A stretch of 64,000 bases of DNA, taken from contig NZ_QGTR01000003.1 of assembly GCF_003182275.1 (NCBI RefSeq), positions 372,001-436,000 of the forward strand. Reading direction: 5' to 3'. This stretch comes from Hoeflea marina. Its GTDB lineage: Bacteria > Pseudomonadota > Alphaproteobacteria > Rhizobiales > Rhizobiaceae. Made by a program: the position numbers and the translations under genes. The notes under the pieces were generated by a model, which ran no database searches, had not been told where the DNA came from, and saw only the letters and a list, made by a program, of their open reading frames with translations. Below, in pieces: positions 50,966-60,910 of the stretch (position 1 is the stretch's first letter; every line of letters starts with the position of its first letter).

Positions 50966-51007
50966 CCGGAGAGCCCGTCCACTCCGGACAGTTGCTGCCT
51001 GGTGCGT

Positions 51008-51364
51008 TCAGGCCTTGATGCCGCTGACGACAATTCCTGCACAGATGATGATGGCACCCAGCACCTGCATCAAGGTGATGGCTTCCGCGAGAAAGACCAG
51101 CGACAGCAAGGGGATGTAAACATAGGACAGGGCCATGAACATGTAAGCCCGGCCTATCTGCATGTCGCGTATGATGAACACCCAGGACAGTGTTGCCAGT
51201 CCGTAGAGCACCAGCGCAATCCAGAAATGCGCACTACCCGCCAGGCCCATCAGCGGGCCGTCCGGGCCCCTGAGCGCGTCACTCGATCGCTTGAACAGGA
51301 TCTGTCCAATCGAAATGATCAGGGGCACCAGTATGAGGCCCGCCAGTGTGAATGTCCGCGTCAA
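51008..51364 (-). CDS. EamA/SMR-like small membrane transporter
   Basis: A 118-aa protein with four predicted helices (LAGLILVPLIISIGQILF, ALVLYGLATLSWVFII, AYMFMALSYVYIPLLSLVF, VLGAIIICAGIVVSGI). It resembles the ArnE/small multidrug-resistance group in which dimers move lipid-linked sugars or small cations. The start appears to be TTG at 51364, overlapping the methyltransferase stop by 4 nt (TTGA). It is encoded with the methyltransferase, opposite the gtrA gene. Confidence 0.82.
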   Translation of the reverse strand: MTRTFTLAGLILVPLIISIGQILFKRSSDALRGPDGPLMGLAGSAHFWIALVLYGLATLSWVFIIRDMQIGRAYMFMALSYVYIPLLSLVFLAEAITLMQVLGAIIICAGIVVSGIKA

Positions 51365-52068
51365 ATCGGTTTCGCCTTGTCCTCGGCAAAATAGATATCG
51401 CGACCGATATCCATGCAGCGGAATTCAAACGGAAGCGGCTGAATGGCTCGCAGAAAGCTGTGCTTGTAAGGGAAAAAATTGAAATGAGGATTGAAGGTGA
51501 AGATCGCCTCCCGTTCCCTTGGCACGACAATGATCAGCCGCTTGCGGGTGATGCGGCGCAATTCGGCGAGCGCCCTGCGATAATCGAGAATGTGCTCGAT
51601 GACGTGGGTGCAGATAACGGTGTCGAACTCTTCATCGGCGAAGGGCAGATTTTCGATCGGCGCCTTGACGAACTCGATGCCTTCATCGCTGAAGAAATCG
51701 GGGATGACAAAATCGACCCCGACAAGGCGGCGGTCAATTTCGCTGCGCCGCTCGGCCAGGTTTCGCAGCAGGAAACCGGTACCGCAACCAACATCGCAAA
51801 CGCTGTCGCCGACCAGATCCAGGGCAATCTGAGCGATGCAGGCCTTCGAGTTGTCGGTGTCGTTGTGAACACGCGGATGCTCGGTATAGAGAGCTTCGTA
51901 TTCTTCAGACGTCAGGAAGGGCGCCCGGCGCCGGAAATCCGCCAGTTTGTCGATATGCTTGCCCCAGACAAGCCGCGAAAGCTGGACGAATATCCGTGAA
52001 TCACGAAGAATCGGAGGCAGCAATTCCTCGATCGCAAACCTTATTCGGTTGGTCTGTTCCCGATTCAT
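51361..52068 (-). CDS. Class I SAM-dependent methyltransferase
   Basis: A 235-aa protein with motif I VCDVGCGTGFLLRNLAE near residue 86, FVKAPIENLPFADEEFDTVICTHVIEHILDYRRALAELRRI (motifs II-III of the type-11 group) and no membrane segment. The start is uncertain: ATG at 52068 or GTG at 52086. It overlaps the EamA-like gene by 4 nt and lies near glycosyltransferases, so a glycan or lipid O-methyltransferase is a reasonable inference, not proven. Confidence 0.85.
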   Translation of the reverse strand: MNREQTNRIRFAIEELLPPILRDSRIFVQLSRLVWGKHIDKLADFRRRAPFLTSEEYEALYTEHPRVHNDTDNSKACIAQIALDLVGDSVCDVGCGTGFLLRNLAERRSEIDRRLVGVDFVIPDFFSDEGIEFVKAPIENLPFADEEFDTVICTHVIEHILDYRRALAELRRITRKRLIIVVPREREAIFTFNPHFNFFPYKHSFLRAIQPLPFEFRCMDIGRDIYFAEDKAKPI

Positions 52069-52262
52069 GAATGCTGCAGCCTCCACCCGCCTTGGATCGG
52101 ATTTGCTGAATGGGGCGACCCCTTGCCCGGTTCATTCAGTGTTTCATATCAGCGGATTAAACTCTCGAAAATGATTCGATGTAAGCCTTCTCCGTCACGG
52201 CAATGGCTTACATCGGCCCCCAGTGACTTGCAAACTCCGGGACCACGGGCTGCACCATCGGT

Positions 52263-53249
52263 TCAGACGGCCTCCCAGCCGTCATGACCGGCGGCTCGGT
52301 AGATGGCGTCGATGAGCTTCTGGTTGCGAACCGAATCCTCGAGTGTGAAGATGGGCTCAGCGCCGCCTTGGGCGCGACGGACAAAGGCCTCGGCCTGCAG
52401 CCGGTACTGGCGCACGCCGGGAAAGCGGAAGACCTGCGCGCCGTCATGGCCGCGGTTTTCCAGCGACACCGTCGCGTGGCCGAAATCGCCGGCATTGAAG
52501 GGGGCGGAGACCTCGATATAGCCCTCCTCGCCATGGAAGACCATGGTCTGGCGCAGCGCCATCTGGGTCGAGCAGTAGAAGGTCAGCTCGAAGCCGTCGA
52601 ACTCCGCCTTGACGCTGGCGTAGCGGTCGGTGCCGAAGGTCGGATCGCGCTCGACCGTCGCCTGCACCCGGACCGGCTCCTTGCCCGTGGAAAAGCGGGT
52701 GACCACCGTCGGATACACTCCGATGTCGGGCAAGCCGCCGCCGCCGAGCGAGGCATTGTTGCGCATGTTGGCCGGATCAGTGTTGAAATAGCTGAACGCG
52801 CCCTGCACATGGCGGAGCCTGCCTATGGCGCCCTCGGCGATCAGCGCCCGGACCTTGTGCCACTGCGGATGATAGGTGACCATGAAGGCTTCGCAGACCT
52901 GCACTCCGGCGGCGTCGCGGGCGGCGATCAGCGGCGCGATCTCGTCGGCATGAAGCGCGATGGGCTTTTCGCACAGCACGTGCTTGCCGGCGCGTGCCGC
53001 CTTGATGCTCCATTCGATGTGCTGCGAGGTGGGCAGCGGAATGTAGACCCCGTCGATGTCGGGCGAGGCGAGAAGCTCCTCGTAGGAGCCGAAGGCATGC
53101 GGAACGCCGAAGCGGTCGGCGAGCGCGCGGGCACGACTCAGGTCGCGGCTGGCTATCGCCGTGACGACGCCGTTGACGCTGTCCTGCAGTTGCGGAATGA
53201 TCTGCTCGCGGCCGATCTTGGCGGTGGACAATATTCCCCAGCGAAACAT
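52263..53249 (-). CDS. Gfo/Idh/MocA-family oxidoreductase
   Basis: A 328-aa NAD(P)-dependent dehydrogenase. [17 protein letters not shown] opens the Rossmann domain, and [14 protein letters not shown] is the family EKP motif with the catalytic Lys. The C-terminal domain is the usual beta-sheet. The substrate class is sugars, inositols or sugar alcohols but cannot be fixed. The ATG at 53249 has GGAGAG upstream. It is isolated from neighbours by about 180 nt. Confidence 0.92.
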   Translation of the reverse strand: MFRWGILSTAKIGREQIIPQLQDSVNGVVTAIASRDLSRARALADRFGVPHAFGSYEELLASPDIDGVYIPLPTSQHIEWSIKAARAGKHVLCEKPIALHADEIAPLIAARDAAGVQVCEAFMVTYHPQWHKVRALIAEGAIGRLRHVQGAFSYFNTDPANMRNNASLGGGGLPDIGVYPTVVTRFSTGKEPVRVQATVERDPTFGTDRYASVKAEFDGFELTFYCSTQMALRQTMVFHGEEGYIEVSAPFNAGDFGHATVSLENRGHDGAQVFRFPGVRQYRLQAEAFVRRAQGGAEPIFTLEDSVRNQKLIDAIYRAAGHDGWEAV

Positions 53250-53413
53250 GATGGTCTCTCCCTTTTCAGCAATCCGACGGGCGGGCTTAGCGTGTTTTCG
53301 CCCGCAACGGAAGCATGATCGGCCATTGACCCGGGCCGGACTATCCCTGAGAATCAGCCCGACGCGCCGCGCCCCAGCGCGGCCATGCCCCTTGTGAGAA
53401 CAGGAGACCGCGC

Positions 53414-53707
53414 TTGCGCACCCAGACCCTTTTGACCGCTATGCTGATCGGCATGGCGACGCCGGCCGCTCTGGCGGGCCCGGCCGCGGATTTCCGCGCC
53501 GCCGACGCCAATGGCAACCGCCAGCTGGAATTCGACGAATTCCGCGTCTTTGTTGACCTGCGCGCCAATGGCGGCAACGCCCAGGCAAAGAAGGTGCGAC
53601 TGTTCAAGGCCTACAGGTTGGCGCTCGGCAAGGTCGATTACGATGGCGACGGCATCGTCACTGGCGACGAACTGATCCGCTTCGACAGGGCGAACGGCAA
53701 GAGCTGA
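53414..53707 (+). CDS. Small secreted EF-hand protein
   Basis: A 97-aa protein. Residues 1 to about 21 form a signal peptide ([16 protein letters not shown]). Two EF-hand loops follow, D31[12 protein letters not shown]42 and D75[12 protein letters not shown]86, each with acidic residues at positions 1, 3, 5 and 12 or close equivalents, so calcium binding in the periplasm is likely. The start is TTG at 53414: AGGAG lies 8 nt upstream, and the first ATG (53441) would cut into the signal peptide. It ends 23 nt from the convergent nadV. Confidence 0.85.
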   Translation: MRTQTLLTAMLIGMATPAALAGPAADFRAADANGNRQLEFDEFRVFVDLRANGGNAQAKKVRLFKAYRLALGKVDYDGDGIVTGDELIRFDRANGKS

Positions 53708-53730
53708 GCGACAACGGGGATCGCCGGGGT

Positions 53731-55113
53731 TCAGGCCCCCGCAGCCCGTTGGCGGATCTGGGCGAGGGTCCAGTCGATGAGCAGTTCGCCGTCGCGCCAG
53801 ACCGGCTGCAGCAGGTTTTCGCGGTTGCCGAGATCCTTGAGCGCGACGGCCAGCGGCCGGCCACCCTCCATCACCACCGCCTGGCGATAGCGCTTGGAGG
53901 CCTTGCCCGGGTCGGTCTTCGGGTTCTTGTTGATGCCGTGCCAGTTGCCGTCGACATCCTGGCGGGCATTGGCCTTCATGGCGAAGCGCAGCGTGTCGCG
54001 ATTGACCTTCTGCAACAGGCCCGAGCCCATGCCGAAGGCAAGGTTTTCCGCCGACCAGCCCTGATCCTCGAGCCGGCCGAGGATGACGCGGATGGTCTCC
54101 GGTGTGACGCCATCGCCCTGGATGACCCGGACGGCCGGGTTGAGCACCCGGTAGCCCTTTTGATTGAGGGTGAAGCCGAAGATCTCGCCCAGCATTTCCA
54201 CCGTGTCGATGGGCACGCGGGTGGCGTCTCCCGAATCGGGCCGGACCACCAGCGTGCCTCCCGAAGCCTCGACTTCGGCCTTGAGTTCCTCGCCCCAGAT
54301 CTTCTTGACCGCACGGTAGAGATCGTAGGAATCCGACACCACCGCCACCATCTTTCCGGGCCCAGCGAACTGGGTGAGCATGTTGCGGTAGGCCTCGGTC
54401 TCGCGGTCCTCGCCCCAGCTGGTCATGGTCGAATGTTCGGCCGCGGGAATGGAGAAGCCCGCCATCGGCTCCTGGTAGAATTTCCGGGCGTAGACCAGGG
54501 CGCTGACCGTGTCGGTGCCGAGGAAATTGACCAGATGGGCAACCCCGCCGATTCCGGCCTGCTCGAAGGAGGTGGTGCCGCGGGCGCCGAAATCATGCAG
54601 ACGGAAGGGCAGAACCGCGCCCGGCTCGTCGCAGGTGCGCTCGAGCGAGGCGGCGATGATGCGGCGGGCGCCATGGGAGACGGTGGCAACCGTCGACGGA
54701 TACCAGACGGCGCGGAGCAGCGCGGTCTCGATGAAGGTCGGCAGCCAGAAGAAGTCAGGATCGGTGTTCCGGACCTGCACCAACGGCGTGCCGGTCGGCA
54801 CCAGCGCGCCCTCGGGCAGCGCTTCGATCAGCAGCGGCAGCATGCCGTTGTGGCGGCTGACCAGCAGTTCCCAGCCGCCGCGGTTGAACGGCAATCCGTG
54901 CGCGGTGATCATCTCCTCGGCCTCGTCGACATCGGCCATGGTGACGGGTTGCGAGAGATATTGCTTCAAGAACATCTGCAGGCCGAAGAACAGCACCTGA
55001 TCGTGCTGGCCGCCGGGCCGCGCCTCGATATAGGCCGAAATCGCCGCCGTCTCAGGCGGATACTGGGCAAAATGCGAGTATTTGTAGCTGTCGGAGTTCA
55101 GAATCGGGTTCAT
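53731..55113 (-). CDS. nadV: Nicotinamide phosphoribosyltransferase
   Basis: A 460-aa enzyme that condenses nicotinamide with PRPP to NMN. It is strikingly close to animal NAMPT: NSDSYKYSHFAQYPP, LHDFGARGTTSFEQAGIGG, IPAAEHSTMTSWGEDRE, VVVSD-type segment VSDSYDLYRAVKKIWGEEL, VVRPDSGD and GSGLLQKVNRDTLRFAMK. This separates it from PncB nicotinate phosphoribosyltransferases. It would give direct nicotinamide salvage without PncA. It has no NAD genes beside it; 186 nt upstream is the end of pheT. Confidence 0.93.
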   Translation of the reverse strand: MNPILNSDSYKYSHFAQYPPETAAISAYIEARPGGQHDQVLFFGLQMFLKQYLSQPVTMADVDEAEEMITAHGLPFNRGGWELLVSRHNGMLPLLIEALPEGALVPTGTPLVQVRNTDPDFFWLPTFIETALLRAVWYPSTVATVSHGARRIIAASLERTCDEPGAVLPFRLHDFGARGTTSFEQAGIGGVAHLVNFLGTDTVSALVYARKFYQEPMAGFSIPAAEHSTMTSWGEDRETEAYRNMLTQFAGPGKMVAVVSDSYDLYRAVKKIWGEELKAEVEASGGTLVVRPDSGDATRVPIDTVEMLGEIFGFTLNQKGYRVLNPAVRVIQGDGVTPETIRVILGRLEDQGWSAENLAFGMGSGLLQKVNRDTLRFAMKANARQDVDGNWHGINKNPKTDPGKASKRYRQAVVMEGGRPLAVALKDLGNRENLLQPVWRDGELLIDWTLAQIRQRAAGA

Positions 55114-55261
55114 GTGGCTGCATTCCGCGAATGGAGGGCAGCTCTCGCCACCTATGCCGGGACGGATTTCTCCCGTGCCGGATGGCGAGAGTCAATGTGC
55201 AATCAAAGATTTCCGGACCTGGTGAACGGCGCGACCTCCCTCAGGCCGACGGCGCCGGAAA

Positions 55262-55289
55262 TTTCGGGCGGCGGCAAATCTGCCGCCCG
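55262..55289 (-). terminator. Candidate terminator after pheT
   Basis: A 7-bp GC stem (GGGCGGC at 55266-55272 with GCCGCCC at 55282-55288), about 11 nt after the pheT stop on the minus strand. The following tail is AAATTT rather than a T-run, so this may be an RNA 3'-end hairpin or a weak terminator. It separates pheT from nadV. Confidence 0.45.
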
Positions 55290-55299
55290 TGCTCACACA

Positions 55300-57723
55300 T
55301 CACCCCCGCAGCACCCCGCCGGTGGACTTTGTCACATTGGCGATGATCGCCTTGCCGAGCGTGTCGAGATCCTCGTCGGTGAGCGTCTTCTCGCGCGGCT
55401 GGATGGTGACTTCGATCGCCACAGACTTCCTGCCCTCGCCCAGCGAGGCGCCTTCGAAAATATCAAAGACATTGACCCCGGCGACCAGCTTGCGGTCGGC
55501 ACCGGCTGCCGCCTTGATGATGGCGCCGGCCTCGACCGCCTTGTCGACGACGAAGGCGAAGTCGCGCCGCAGCATCTGGAACGGCGAAAGGTCCAGTGCC
55601 GGCTTGGTGCGGGTCGCCTTCTTCTTTGGCTCGGGCATGGCATCAAGGTAGACCTCGAAGCCGCAAAGCGCGCCCGAGACATCGAGCGCCTCAAGGGTCA
55701 CCGGATGGAATTCACCGAAGTGACCCAGCACGATCTTCGGTCCCATCATGATGGTTCCGGACCGGCCGGGATGATACCAGTCCGGACCACCGGACACGAT
55801 CTGCACATTGGCCATCGGCAGGCCGCAGGCCTCGATCACACCAAGCGCATCGGCCTTGGCATCGAAGACGTCGACCGGCTTGCCGCCGCCCTTGGCGGCA
55901 TTCGACCACATGCGGCCGGCGCCGGCGAGCGATGCGGTGCCGCGGCGGATGCCGCCCGCAACCCGGCGCTGGCCTTCAGGCGTGTCATTCTCATAGGTGC
56001 CGGAGACTTCAAAAAGCGCCACATCGCCAAAGCCGCGGTCGGCATTCCGCTGGGCCGCCGAGAGCAGGCCCGGCAGCAGCGACGGACGCATGTCCGACAT
56101 GTCGGCCGCAATGGGATTGGCGAGCTTGAGCGCCCGACTGCCGCCGCCGAAGAGTCGTGCCTGATCTTCGGAAATGAACGACCAGGTGACGGCCTCCATC
56201 ATGCCGCGAGCTGCAAGCGAGCGTTTGGCGATACGCGTGCGGATCTGCAGCGTGGTGAGGATCTTGCCGTTGACGCTGCCGGACGGCGCCAGCGGCTCGG
56301 GCTTGATTTCATCGACGCCGTGAATGCGCATGACCTCTTCGACCAGATCCGCCTTGCCGTCCACATCCGGGCGCCACGACGGAACCGCAACCGCGACCCG
56401 CTCTCCGCTGCCCGACATCTCGAAGCCGAGGCCGGCGAGGATCTCGCGGGATTCGTCATCCGAGACATTGAGGCCAGTCAGGCGCTTGATCTCGGAAAAG
56501 GGGAAATCGACAACCTTGCCTTCATAGCCCTTGTAGCCGGTAACCTTGGCCGCCGCGGCGGTGCCGCCGCACATTTCCAGCACCAGTTCGGTGGTGCGCT
56601 CGAGACCGGGCAGCATGTATTCCGGGTCTACGCCGCGCTCGAAGCGGTAGCGTGCATCGGTGATGATGCCGTGACCGCGGCCGGTCCTGGCGATGTTGAT
56701 GGGATCCCACAGCGCCGATTCGATCAGCACATCGGTGGTGTTTTCGTCGCAGCCAGACTTCTCGCCGCCCATGATGCCGCCGATGGATTCGGGACCATTG
56801 TCGTCGGCGATGACGACATTGGAGGGATTGAGCTTGTAGGTGCGGGTGTCGAGCGCGAGGATCTCCTCGCCTTCCCGGGCGCGCCGCACCACCAGGTCGC
56901 CCTTGACCTTGGCCGCATCGAAGACGTGCATCGGGCGGCCCTGGTCGAAGGTCATGTAGTTGGTGACGTCGACCAGCGCCGAGATAGGCCGCAGGCCTAT
57001 GGCCAACAGCCGCTGCTGCATCCAGCGCGGGCTCGGGCCATTCTTCACACCGCGCACCAGCCGGTAGGCGAAGCCGGGGCACAGAGCCTCGTCGTCGAGG
57101 ATGATCTTGACCTCGACCGGTGTGTTGCCCTCGACGCTGAATGAAGGAGGCGTGGGCTGCTTCAGGGTGCCGAGGCCGGAGGCGGCAAGATCGCGGGCGA
57201 TGCCGAAGATCGAGGTGCAGTCGGGGCGGTTCGGCGTCAGGTTGATCTCGATGACCGGATCGTCGAGGCCGGCATAGGAGGCGAAGGAGGTGCCCACGGG
57301 GGCATCCTCGGGCAGGTCGATAATGCCGTCGTGATTGTCGGACATGTCGAGCTCTTTCTCCGAGCACATCATGCCGTGGCTTTCGACGCCGCGGATATTG
57401 CCGACAGCAAGCGTGACGTCGATGCCTGGCACATAGGTGCCGGGGCGCGCCAGCGCGCCGATCAGTCCGGCCCGGGCGTTGGGCGCGCCGCAGACGATCT
57501 GCACCGGCTTGCCGTCGCCGGCGTCGACCATCAGCACACGCAGCTTGTCGGCATTCGGATGCTGCTCGGCGGAGACGACCCTGGCGATGGTGAAGGGCCG
57601 GTACGCCGCCTTGTCGTCAACGTCCTCCACTTCGAGGCCGATCGCTGTCAGCCGCTCGCAGATCTGATCCAGCGAGGCTTCGGTTTCAAGGTGTTCCTTG
57701 AGCCAGGAAAGGGTGAATTTCAT
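55300..57723 (-). CDS. pheT: Phenylalanine-tRNA ligase beta subunit
   Basis: An 807-aa subunit of the alpha2-beta2 enzyme. It has the N-terminal tRNA-binding domain ([16 protein letters not shown]), the B3/B4 editing domain, the B5 region, the inactive catalytic-like domain, and the C-terminal anticodon domain ([14 protein letters not shown]). It overlaps the Gfa gene by 4 nt (57720-57723) and is the last gene of pheS-exo-gfa-pheT. The length (about 800) is usual. Confidence 0.98.
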   Translation of the reverse strand: MKFTLSWLKEHLETEASLDQICERLTAIGLEVEDVDDKAAYRPFTIARVVSAEQHPNADKLRVLMVDAGDGKPVQIVCGAPNARAGLIGALARPGTYVPGIDVTLAVGNIRGVESHGMMCSEKELDMSDNHDGIIDLPEDAPVGTSFASYAGLDDPVIEINLTPNRPDCTSIFGIARDLAASGLGTLKQPTPPSFSVEGNTPVEVKIILDDEALCPGFAYRLVRGVKNGPSPRWMQQRLLAIGLRPISALVDVTNYMTFDQGRPMHVFDAAKVKGDLVVRRAREGEEILALDTRTYKLNPSNVVIADDNGPESIGGIMGGEKSGCDENTTDVLIESALWDPINIARTGRGHGIITDARYRFERGVDPEYMLPGLERTTELVLEMCGGTAAAAKVTGYKGYEGKVVDFPFSEIKRLTGLNVSDDESREILAGLGFEMSGSGERVAVAVPSWRPDVDGKADLVEEVMRIHGVDEIKPEPLAPSGSVNGKILTTLQIRTRIAKRSLAARGMMEAVTWSFISEDQARLFGGGSRALKLANPIAADMSDMRPSLLPGLLSAAQRNADRGFGDVALFEVSGTYENDTPEGQRRVAGGIRRGTASLAGAGRMWSNAAKGGGKPVDVFDAKADALGVIEACGLPMANVQIVSGGPDWYHPGRSGTIMMGPKIVLGHFGEFHPVTLEALDVSGALCGFEVYLDAMPEPKKKATRTKPALDLSPFQMLRRDFAFVVDKAVEAGAIIKAAAGADRKLVAGVNVFDIFEGASLGEGRKSVAIEVTIQPREKTLTDEDLDTLGKAIIANVTKSTGGVLRG

Positions 57724-58157
57724 CGGTCTTGTTCCGTCGTCTTGGTTGGGCGCTCTACGGAAAACCCGTCGAAACGCGGAAGATCGTCTGTCAGATGAAG
57801 GAAAGGCAGTTGCCGTTCGACAAAGGCGTGCGAGGCAGGCGGATAGGATTCCGGCTCATCCATGAAGCCCAACGTCAGATAGATTTCGCCCGGCAGACGG
57901 TCGTCGGTGTACCCGATCTGGCTGCCGCAATGACTGCAGAACATGCGCGTCACGCCGCCCGCGCCGCGCCAGTTGCGGGGCTCGCCGAACCAGGTCAGGC
58001 TGTCAGTGTGGAAGCCGACAAACGCCATCACCGGCGCGCCGGTCTGCTTGCGGCAATCGCGGCAATGGCAATAGGACTGCCAGATCGGCGGGGAGCCCGC
58101 CTCCGCCGAAATCAGGCCGCAGCGGCAAGAGCCGTGATGGGGTGCGGATGCCGTCAT
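57720..58157 (-). CDS. Gfa-family (CENP-V fold) protein
   Basis: A 145-aa zinc-binding protein. Cysteines lie in [18 protein letters not shown] and [10 protein letters not shown], the zinc pattern of glutathione-dependent formaldehyde-activating (Gfa) proteins. Many family members do not act on formaldehyde, so the substrate is uncertain. It overlaps both neighbours by 4 nt: the exonuclease stop and the pheT start. Confidence 0.9.
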   Translation of the reverse strand: MTASAPHHGSCRCGLISAEAGSPPIWQSYCHCRDCRKQTGAPVMAFVGFHTDSLTWFGEPRNWRGAGGVTRMFCSHCGSQIGYTDDRLPGEIYLTLGFMDEPESYPPASHAFVERQLPFLHLTDDLPRFDGFSVERPTKTTEQDR

Positions 58158-58765
58158 CGGCCGCCCTCCCGTTTTCCGGCGCCGTGGACCCTGCGAAGCA
58201 GAGTCGCGAGCAGCGAGGCGTAGCCGCGCGCGTCATCGATGGCGCGGTGGGTGTGGGGATGATGCCCCAGCCATTCCGCCGGCAGCACGGTGTCGAGCGT
58301 CTGCATCTTCGTCTGGCCCAGCACGCCGCACATATAGGCGCCAATGTCGAGTGCGCCTGCGGTGAAGATGTTGCGTCCCCAATAGGGAATGTCGAGAAGA
58401 TAGGATCCTGCGAAATCGCGCAGGTACCGATCGATCCAGGCGCCGTCGAACGCCACCGGGCGCGCCGCGAAGGAACGGATCGGGGGATAGGTCTCGACCC
58501 AGTCGGCGAAACGCTTCATGGCATCAGCGGGATCGACGGGATTGGAGGTCGCCGCCTGCCATGCGTCGGGCTGACCGGCCCACCATTTCATCGTCTGTTC
58601 GTCGGGAGAGCGGTCGGCGCGCGGGGTCATCACGGCTTCGAATTCGCCGCACATTTCGCCGTCTTCGCGCACCACCACGGTCGCAAAGCTCAGCATCGAA
58701 TTGCGGGCGGGATCGGGGCCGTCGCTTTCGATGTCGGTGACGAAATAATGCGCCGGCTGGCTCAC
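58154..58765 (-). CDS. DEDD-type 3'-5' exonuclease
   Basis: A 203-aa protein with DEDD catalytic positions: [12 protein letters not shown] (Asp and Glu of Exo I), [19 protein letters not shown] (Asp of Exo II) and [16 protein letters not shown] (His and Asp of Exo III). The family includes DnaQ, RNase T and similar enzymes; DNA or RNA cannot be decided. The start is GTG at 58765, overlapping the pheS stop by 4 nt (GTGA); the frame extends upstream to 59044 but only inside pheS. It is placed between pheS and pheT, an unusual position. Confidence 0.88.
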   Translation of the reverse strand: MSQPAHYFVTDIESDGPDPARNSMLSFATVVVREDGEMCGEFEAVMTPRADRSPDEQTMKWWAGQPDAWQAATSNPVDPADAMKRFADWVETYPPIRSFAARPVAFDGAWIDRYLRDFAGSYLLDIPYWGRNIFTAGALDIGAYMCGVLGQTKMQTLDTVLPAEWLGHHPHTHRAIDDARGYASLLATLLRRVHGAGKREGGR

Positions 58766-59847
58766 CCGCTCAGTCCCCCGAACAGCGTCGGCATGTCCAG
58801 CGGACGGAAGCCGTAGTGGCTCATCCAGCGGACGTCCGCATTGAAGAAGTCGCGCAGGTCCGGCATGCCGTATTTCAGCATGGCGATTCGGTCGAGTCCC
58901 ATGCCCCAGGCAAAGCCCTGATACTCGTCCGGATCGAGCCCGCCGGCGCGCAGCACGTTGGGGTGCACCATGCCGCAGCCGAGGATCTCCATCCAGTCGG
59001 TGCCCTCGCCGAACTTGACGATCGGTCCCGACGAACGGTCGCACTGGATGTCGACCTCGAAGCTCGGTTCGGTGAAGGGAAAGAAGGATGGGCGGAAGCG
59101 CATCACCACATTGTCGACCTCGAAGAAGGTCTTGCAGAACTCCTCCAGCACCCAGCGCAGGTGGCCGACATTGGCTGTTCTGTCGATCACCAGCCCCTCG
59201 ACCTGATGGAACATCGGCGAATGGGTGGCGTCGGAATCCTGCCGGTAGGTCTTGCCGGGAATGACGATGCGAATCGGCGGCTGCGAGGATTCCATGGTGC
59301 GGATCTGCACCGGCGAAGTGTGGGTGCGCAGGACCTTGCGCTCGCCGCTCTCGTCGGGCTCGAGGAAGAAGGTGTCGTGCATCTCGCGCGCCGGATGGCC
59401 CTCGGGAAAATTCAGCGCGGTGAAATTGTAATAGTCGGTCTCGATGTCGGGACCTTCGGCGATGGAAAAGCCCATATCGGCGAAGATGGCGGTGATCTCG
59501 TCGACGACCTGGCTGATCGGGTGGATGCGGCCGCGCTCGGCCGGCGACGAATGCACCGGAAGCGTGACATCGACAGCCTCCGACTTCAGCCGGGCCGTTA
59601 TCGCCTCCGACCTCAGCAGGGACTTGCGGGCGGCGATGGCATCGGTGACGCGGAGCTTGAGGCCGTTGATGGCCGGACCGGCGGTTTGGCGCTCCTCGGG
59701 CGACATCGAGCCCAGGCCCTTGAGCAGCTCGGAGACCGACCCCTTCTTGCCCAGCGCGGCGACGCGGACCGCCTCGATGCCGGCCTCGTCGGACGAGGCG
59801 GCGATGTCGGCCATGATGGCCTGTTCAAGTGCGGTGAGGTCGCTCAT
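58762..59847 (-). CDS. pheS: Phenylalanine-tRNA ligase alpha subunit
   Basis: A 361-aa catalytic subunit. An N-terminal coiled coil leads to the class II catalytic domain: motif 2 around [39 protein letters not shown], and a later [38 protein letters not shown] (motif 3). The ATG at 59847 has GGAACC upstream. It is 134 nt from rplT, with a terminator between. It overlaps the exonuclease start by 4 nt. Confidence 0.98.
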   Translation of the reverse strand: MSDLTALEQAIMADIAASSDEAGIEAVRVAALGKKGSVSELLKGLGSMSPEERQTAGPAINGLKLRVTDAIAARKSLLRSEAITARLKSEAVDVTLPVHSSPAERGRIHPISQVVDEITAIFADMGFSIAEGPDIETDYYNFTALNFPEGHPAREMHDTFFLEPDESGERKVLRTHTSPVQIRTMESSQPPIRIVIPGKTYRQDSDATHSPMFHQVEGLVIDRTANVGHLRWVLEEFCKTFFEVDNVVMRFRPSFFPFTEPSFEVDIQCDRSSGPIVKFGEGTDWMEILGCGMVHPNVLRAGGLDPDEYQGFAWGMGLDRIAMLKYGMPDLRDFFNADVRWMSHYGFRPLDMPTLFGGLSG

Positions 59848-59907
59848 CGTAGGTTCCAATGCTCGGGGTCGGTTGCACTGCCGGGACCTGTCCAGGCCCT
59901 TGATACG

Positions 59908-59940
59908 GAAAATCCCGCGCCAGCCCTGCCAGCGCGGGAT
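59908..59940 (-). terminator. Terminator between rplT and pheS
   Basis: A 9-bp perfect stem ATCCCGCGC/GCGCGGGAT (59912-59920 with 59932-59940) around an 11-nt loop. The minus-strand 3' side is followed by TTTT. It lies 41 nt after the rplT stop and about 60 nt before the pheS start. It may stop the infC-rpmI-rplT transcript or act as a partial block to pheST. No leader peptide with Phe codons is visible. Confidence 0.8.
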
Positions 59941-59981
59941 CCCAGATGGTCAATGTCGAATATGCCCTGGGAAACGCTGGC

Positions 59982-60383
59982 TTAGTGGACAGCGCTTTCA
60001 AACTCGTTGGGCGAGCCGTTCTTGAGATATTCGAGCTGCTTCTTGGAGGCGGCAACCAGCGCGCCGAATGCCTCGACTTCGTGGATGGCCATGTCGGAGA
60101 GAACCTTGCGGTCGACCTCGATGCCGGCCTTGGTCAGTCCGTCGATGAAGCGGCCATAGGTCAGGCCATGCTCGCGGACGGCGGCGTTGATGCGCTGGAT
60201 CCAGAGAGCGCGGAAATTCCGCTTGCGGACCTTGCGGTCGCGGTAGGCGTACTGCATCGACTTGTCGACGGCAGCCTTGGCGGTGCGGATGGTATTCTTG
60301 CGGCGCCCGTAAAAGCCCTTGGCTTTCTTGAGAACCTTCTTGTGCTTTGCGTGGGCGGCCACGCCGCGTTTTACACGTGCCAT
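59982..60383 (-). CDS. rplT: 50S ribosomal protein L20
   Basis: A 133-aa protein, the usual alphaproteobacterial L20 length, that binds 23S rRNA early in assembly. [51 protein letters not shown] is characteristic, as is [25 protein letters not shown]. In E. coli L20 represses the rpmI-rplT cistrons; I could not locate the operator. It is 32 nt after rpmI. Confidence 0.99.
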   Translation of the reverse strand: MARVKRGVAAHAKHKKVLKKAKGFYGRRKNTIRTAKAAVDKSMQYAYRDRKVRKRNFRALWIQRINAAVREHGLTYGRFIDGLTKAGIEVDRKVLSDMAIHEVEAFGALVAASKKQLEYLKNGSPNEFESAVH

Positions 60384-60415
60384 GTCATGATATCCTTAGA
60401 AAGATGGGTCCCGGC

Positions 60416-60616
60416 TCAGAGGCCGTAGGGAAGAAACTTCTTGACGATCTTGGCGTCGGGCTCGGAAAGAACCATCGTGCCGCGGGCATCGCGAATGAAC
60501 TTGTTGGACCGTTTGATCATGCCGTGGCGCTTGCCGGCGGCGGCCGCGATGACCTTGCCGGTCGCCGTGATCCTGAACCGCTTCTTGGCAGATGCCTTCG
60601 TCTTCATCTTGGGCAT
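60416..60616 (-). CDS. rpmI: 50S ribosomal protein L35
   Basis: A 66-aa basic protein. [23 protein letters not shown] and [16 protein letters not shown] are diagnostic for L35. The start ATG at 60616 is the conserved one; an in-frame upstream codon at 60784 lies in non-coding sequence and was rejected. It sits between infC and rplT as usual. Confidence 0.99.
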   Translation of the reverse strand: MPKMKTKASAKKRFRITATGKVIAAAAGKRHGMIKRSNKFIRDARGTMVLSEPDAKIVKKFLPYGL

Positions 60617-60910
60617 TTCGCTACTCCTTGTAAGGCTCGTGTCCGCCGGACGGCGCGACAGGCCCTGGTCTTGTTGATGAGGCAGAGGGTGAAGTCCCGA
60701 CTGCCAAGCGTAATGATCCGCCTCGGCATGCCCTGCCGGCCGGATCGAACGCGGCCTTATAGCCGCAGGCTTGTCAAAGCGCAACGGGGCGCCGCAATTT
60801 TCGGATGATCCCGGGGACCACCGCCGGACGGGCCACGAGTGCCCGCCCCTTCCGAAACGGCGACAGCGCGGACCGTTGGCGCTCAGCCCGGTCGCGCTGT
60901 CACTCCGGAG

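Noticed and set aside
53749-57144. Very long plus-strand open frame opposite nadV and pheT
   Set aside because: It runs antisense to two strongly supported genes, has no domain resemblance and is a known by-product of GC-rich third codon positions. The same reason removes long antisense frames over infB (10135-13143), pnp (5516-7900), the ABC exporter and glk (42984-45863), and glnD (31616-33889).
60758-60779. TTGACA and TATAAG on the minus strand before rpmI
   Set aside because: Only 10 nt separate the two, far from the usual 16-18, so they do not form a standard promoter. The infC-rpmI gap may still contain one.
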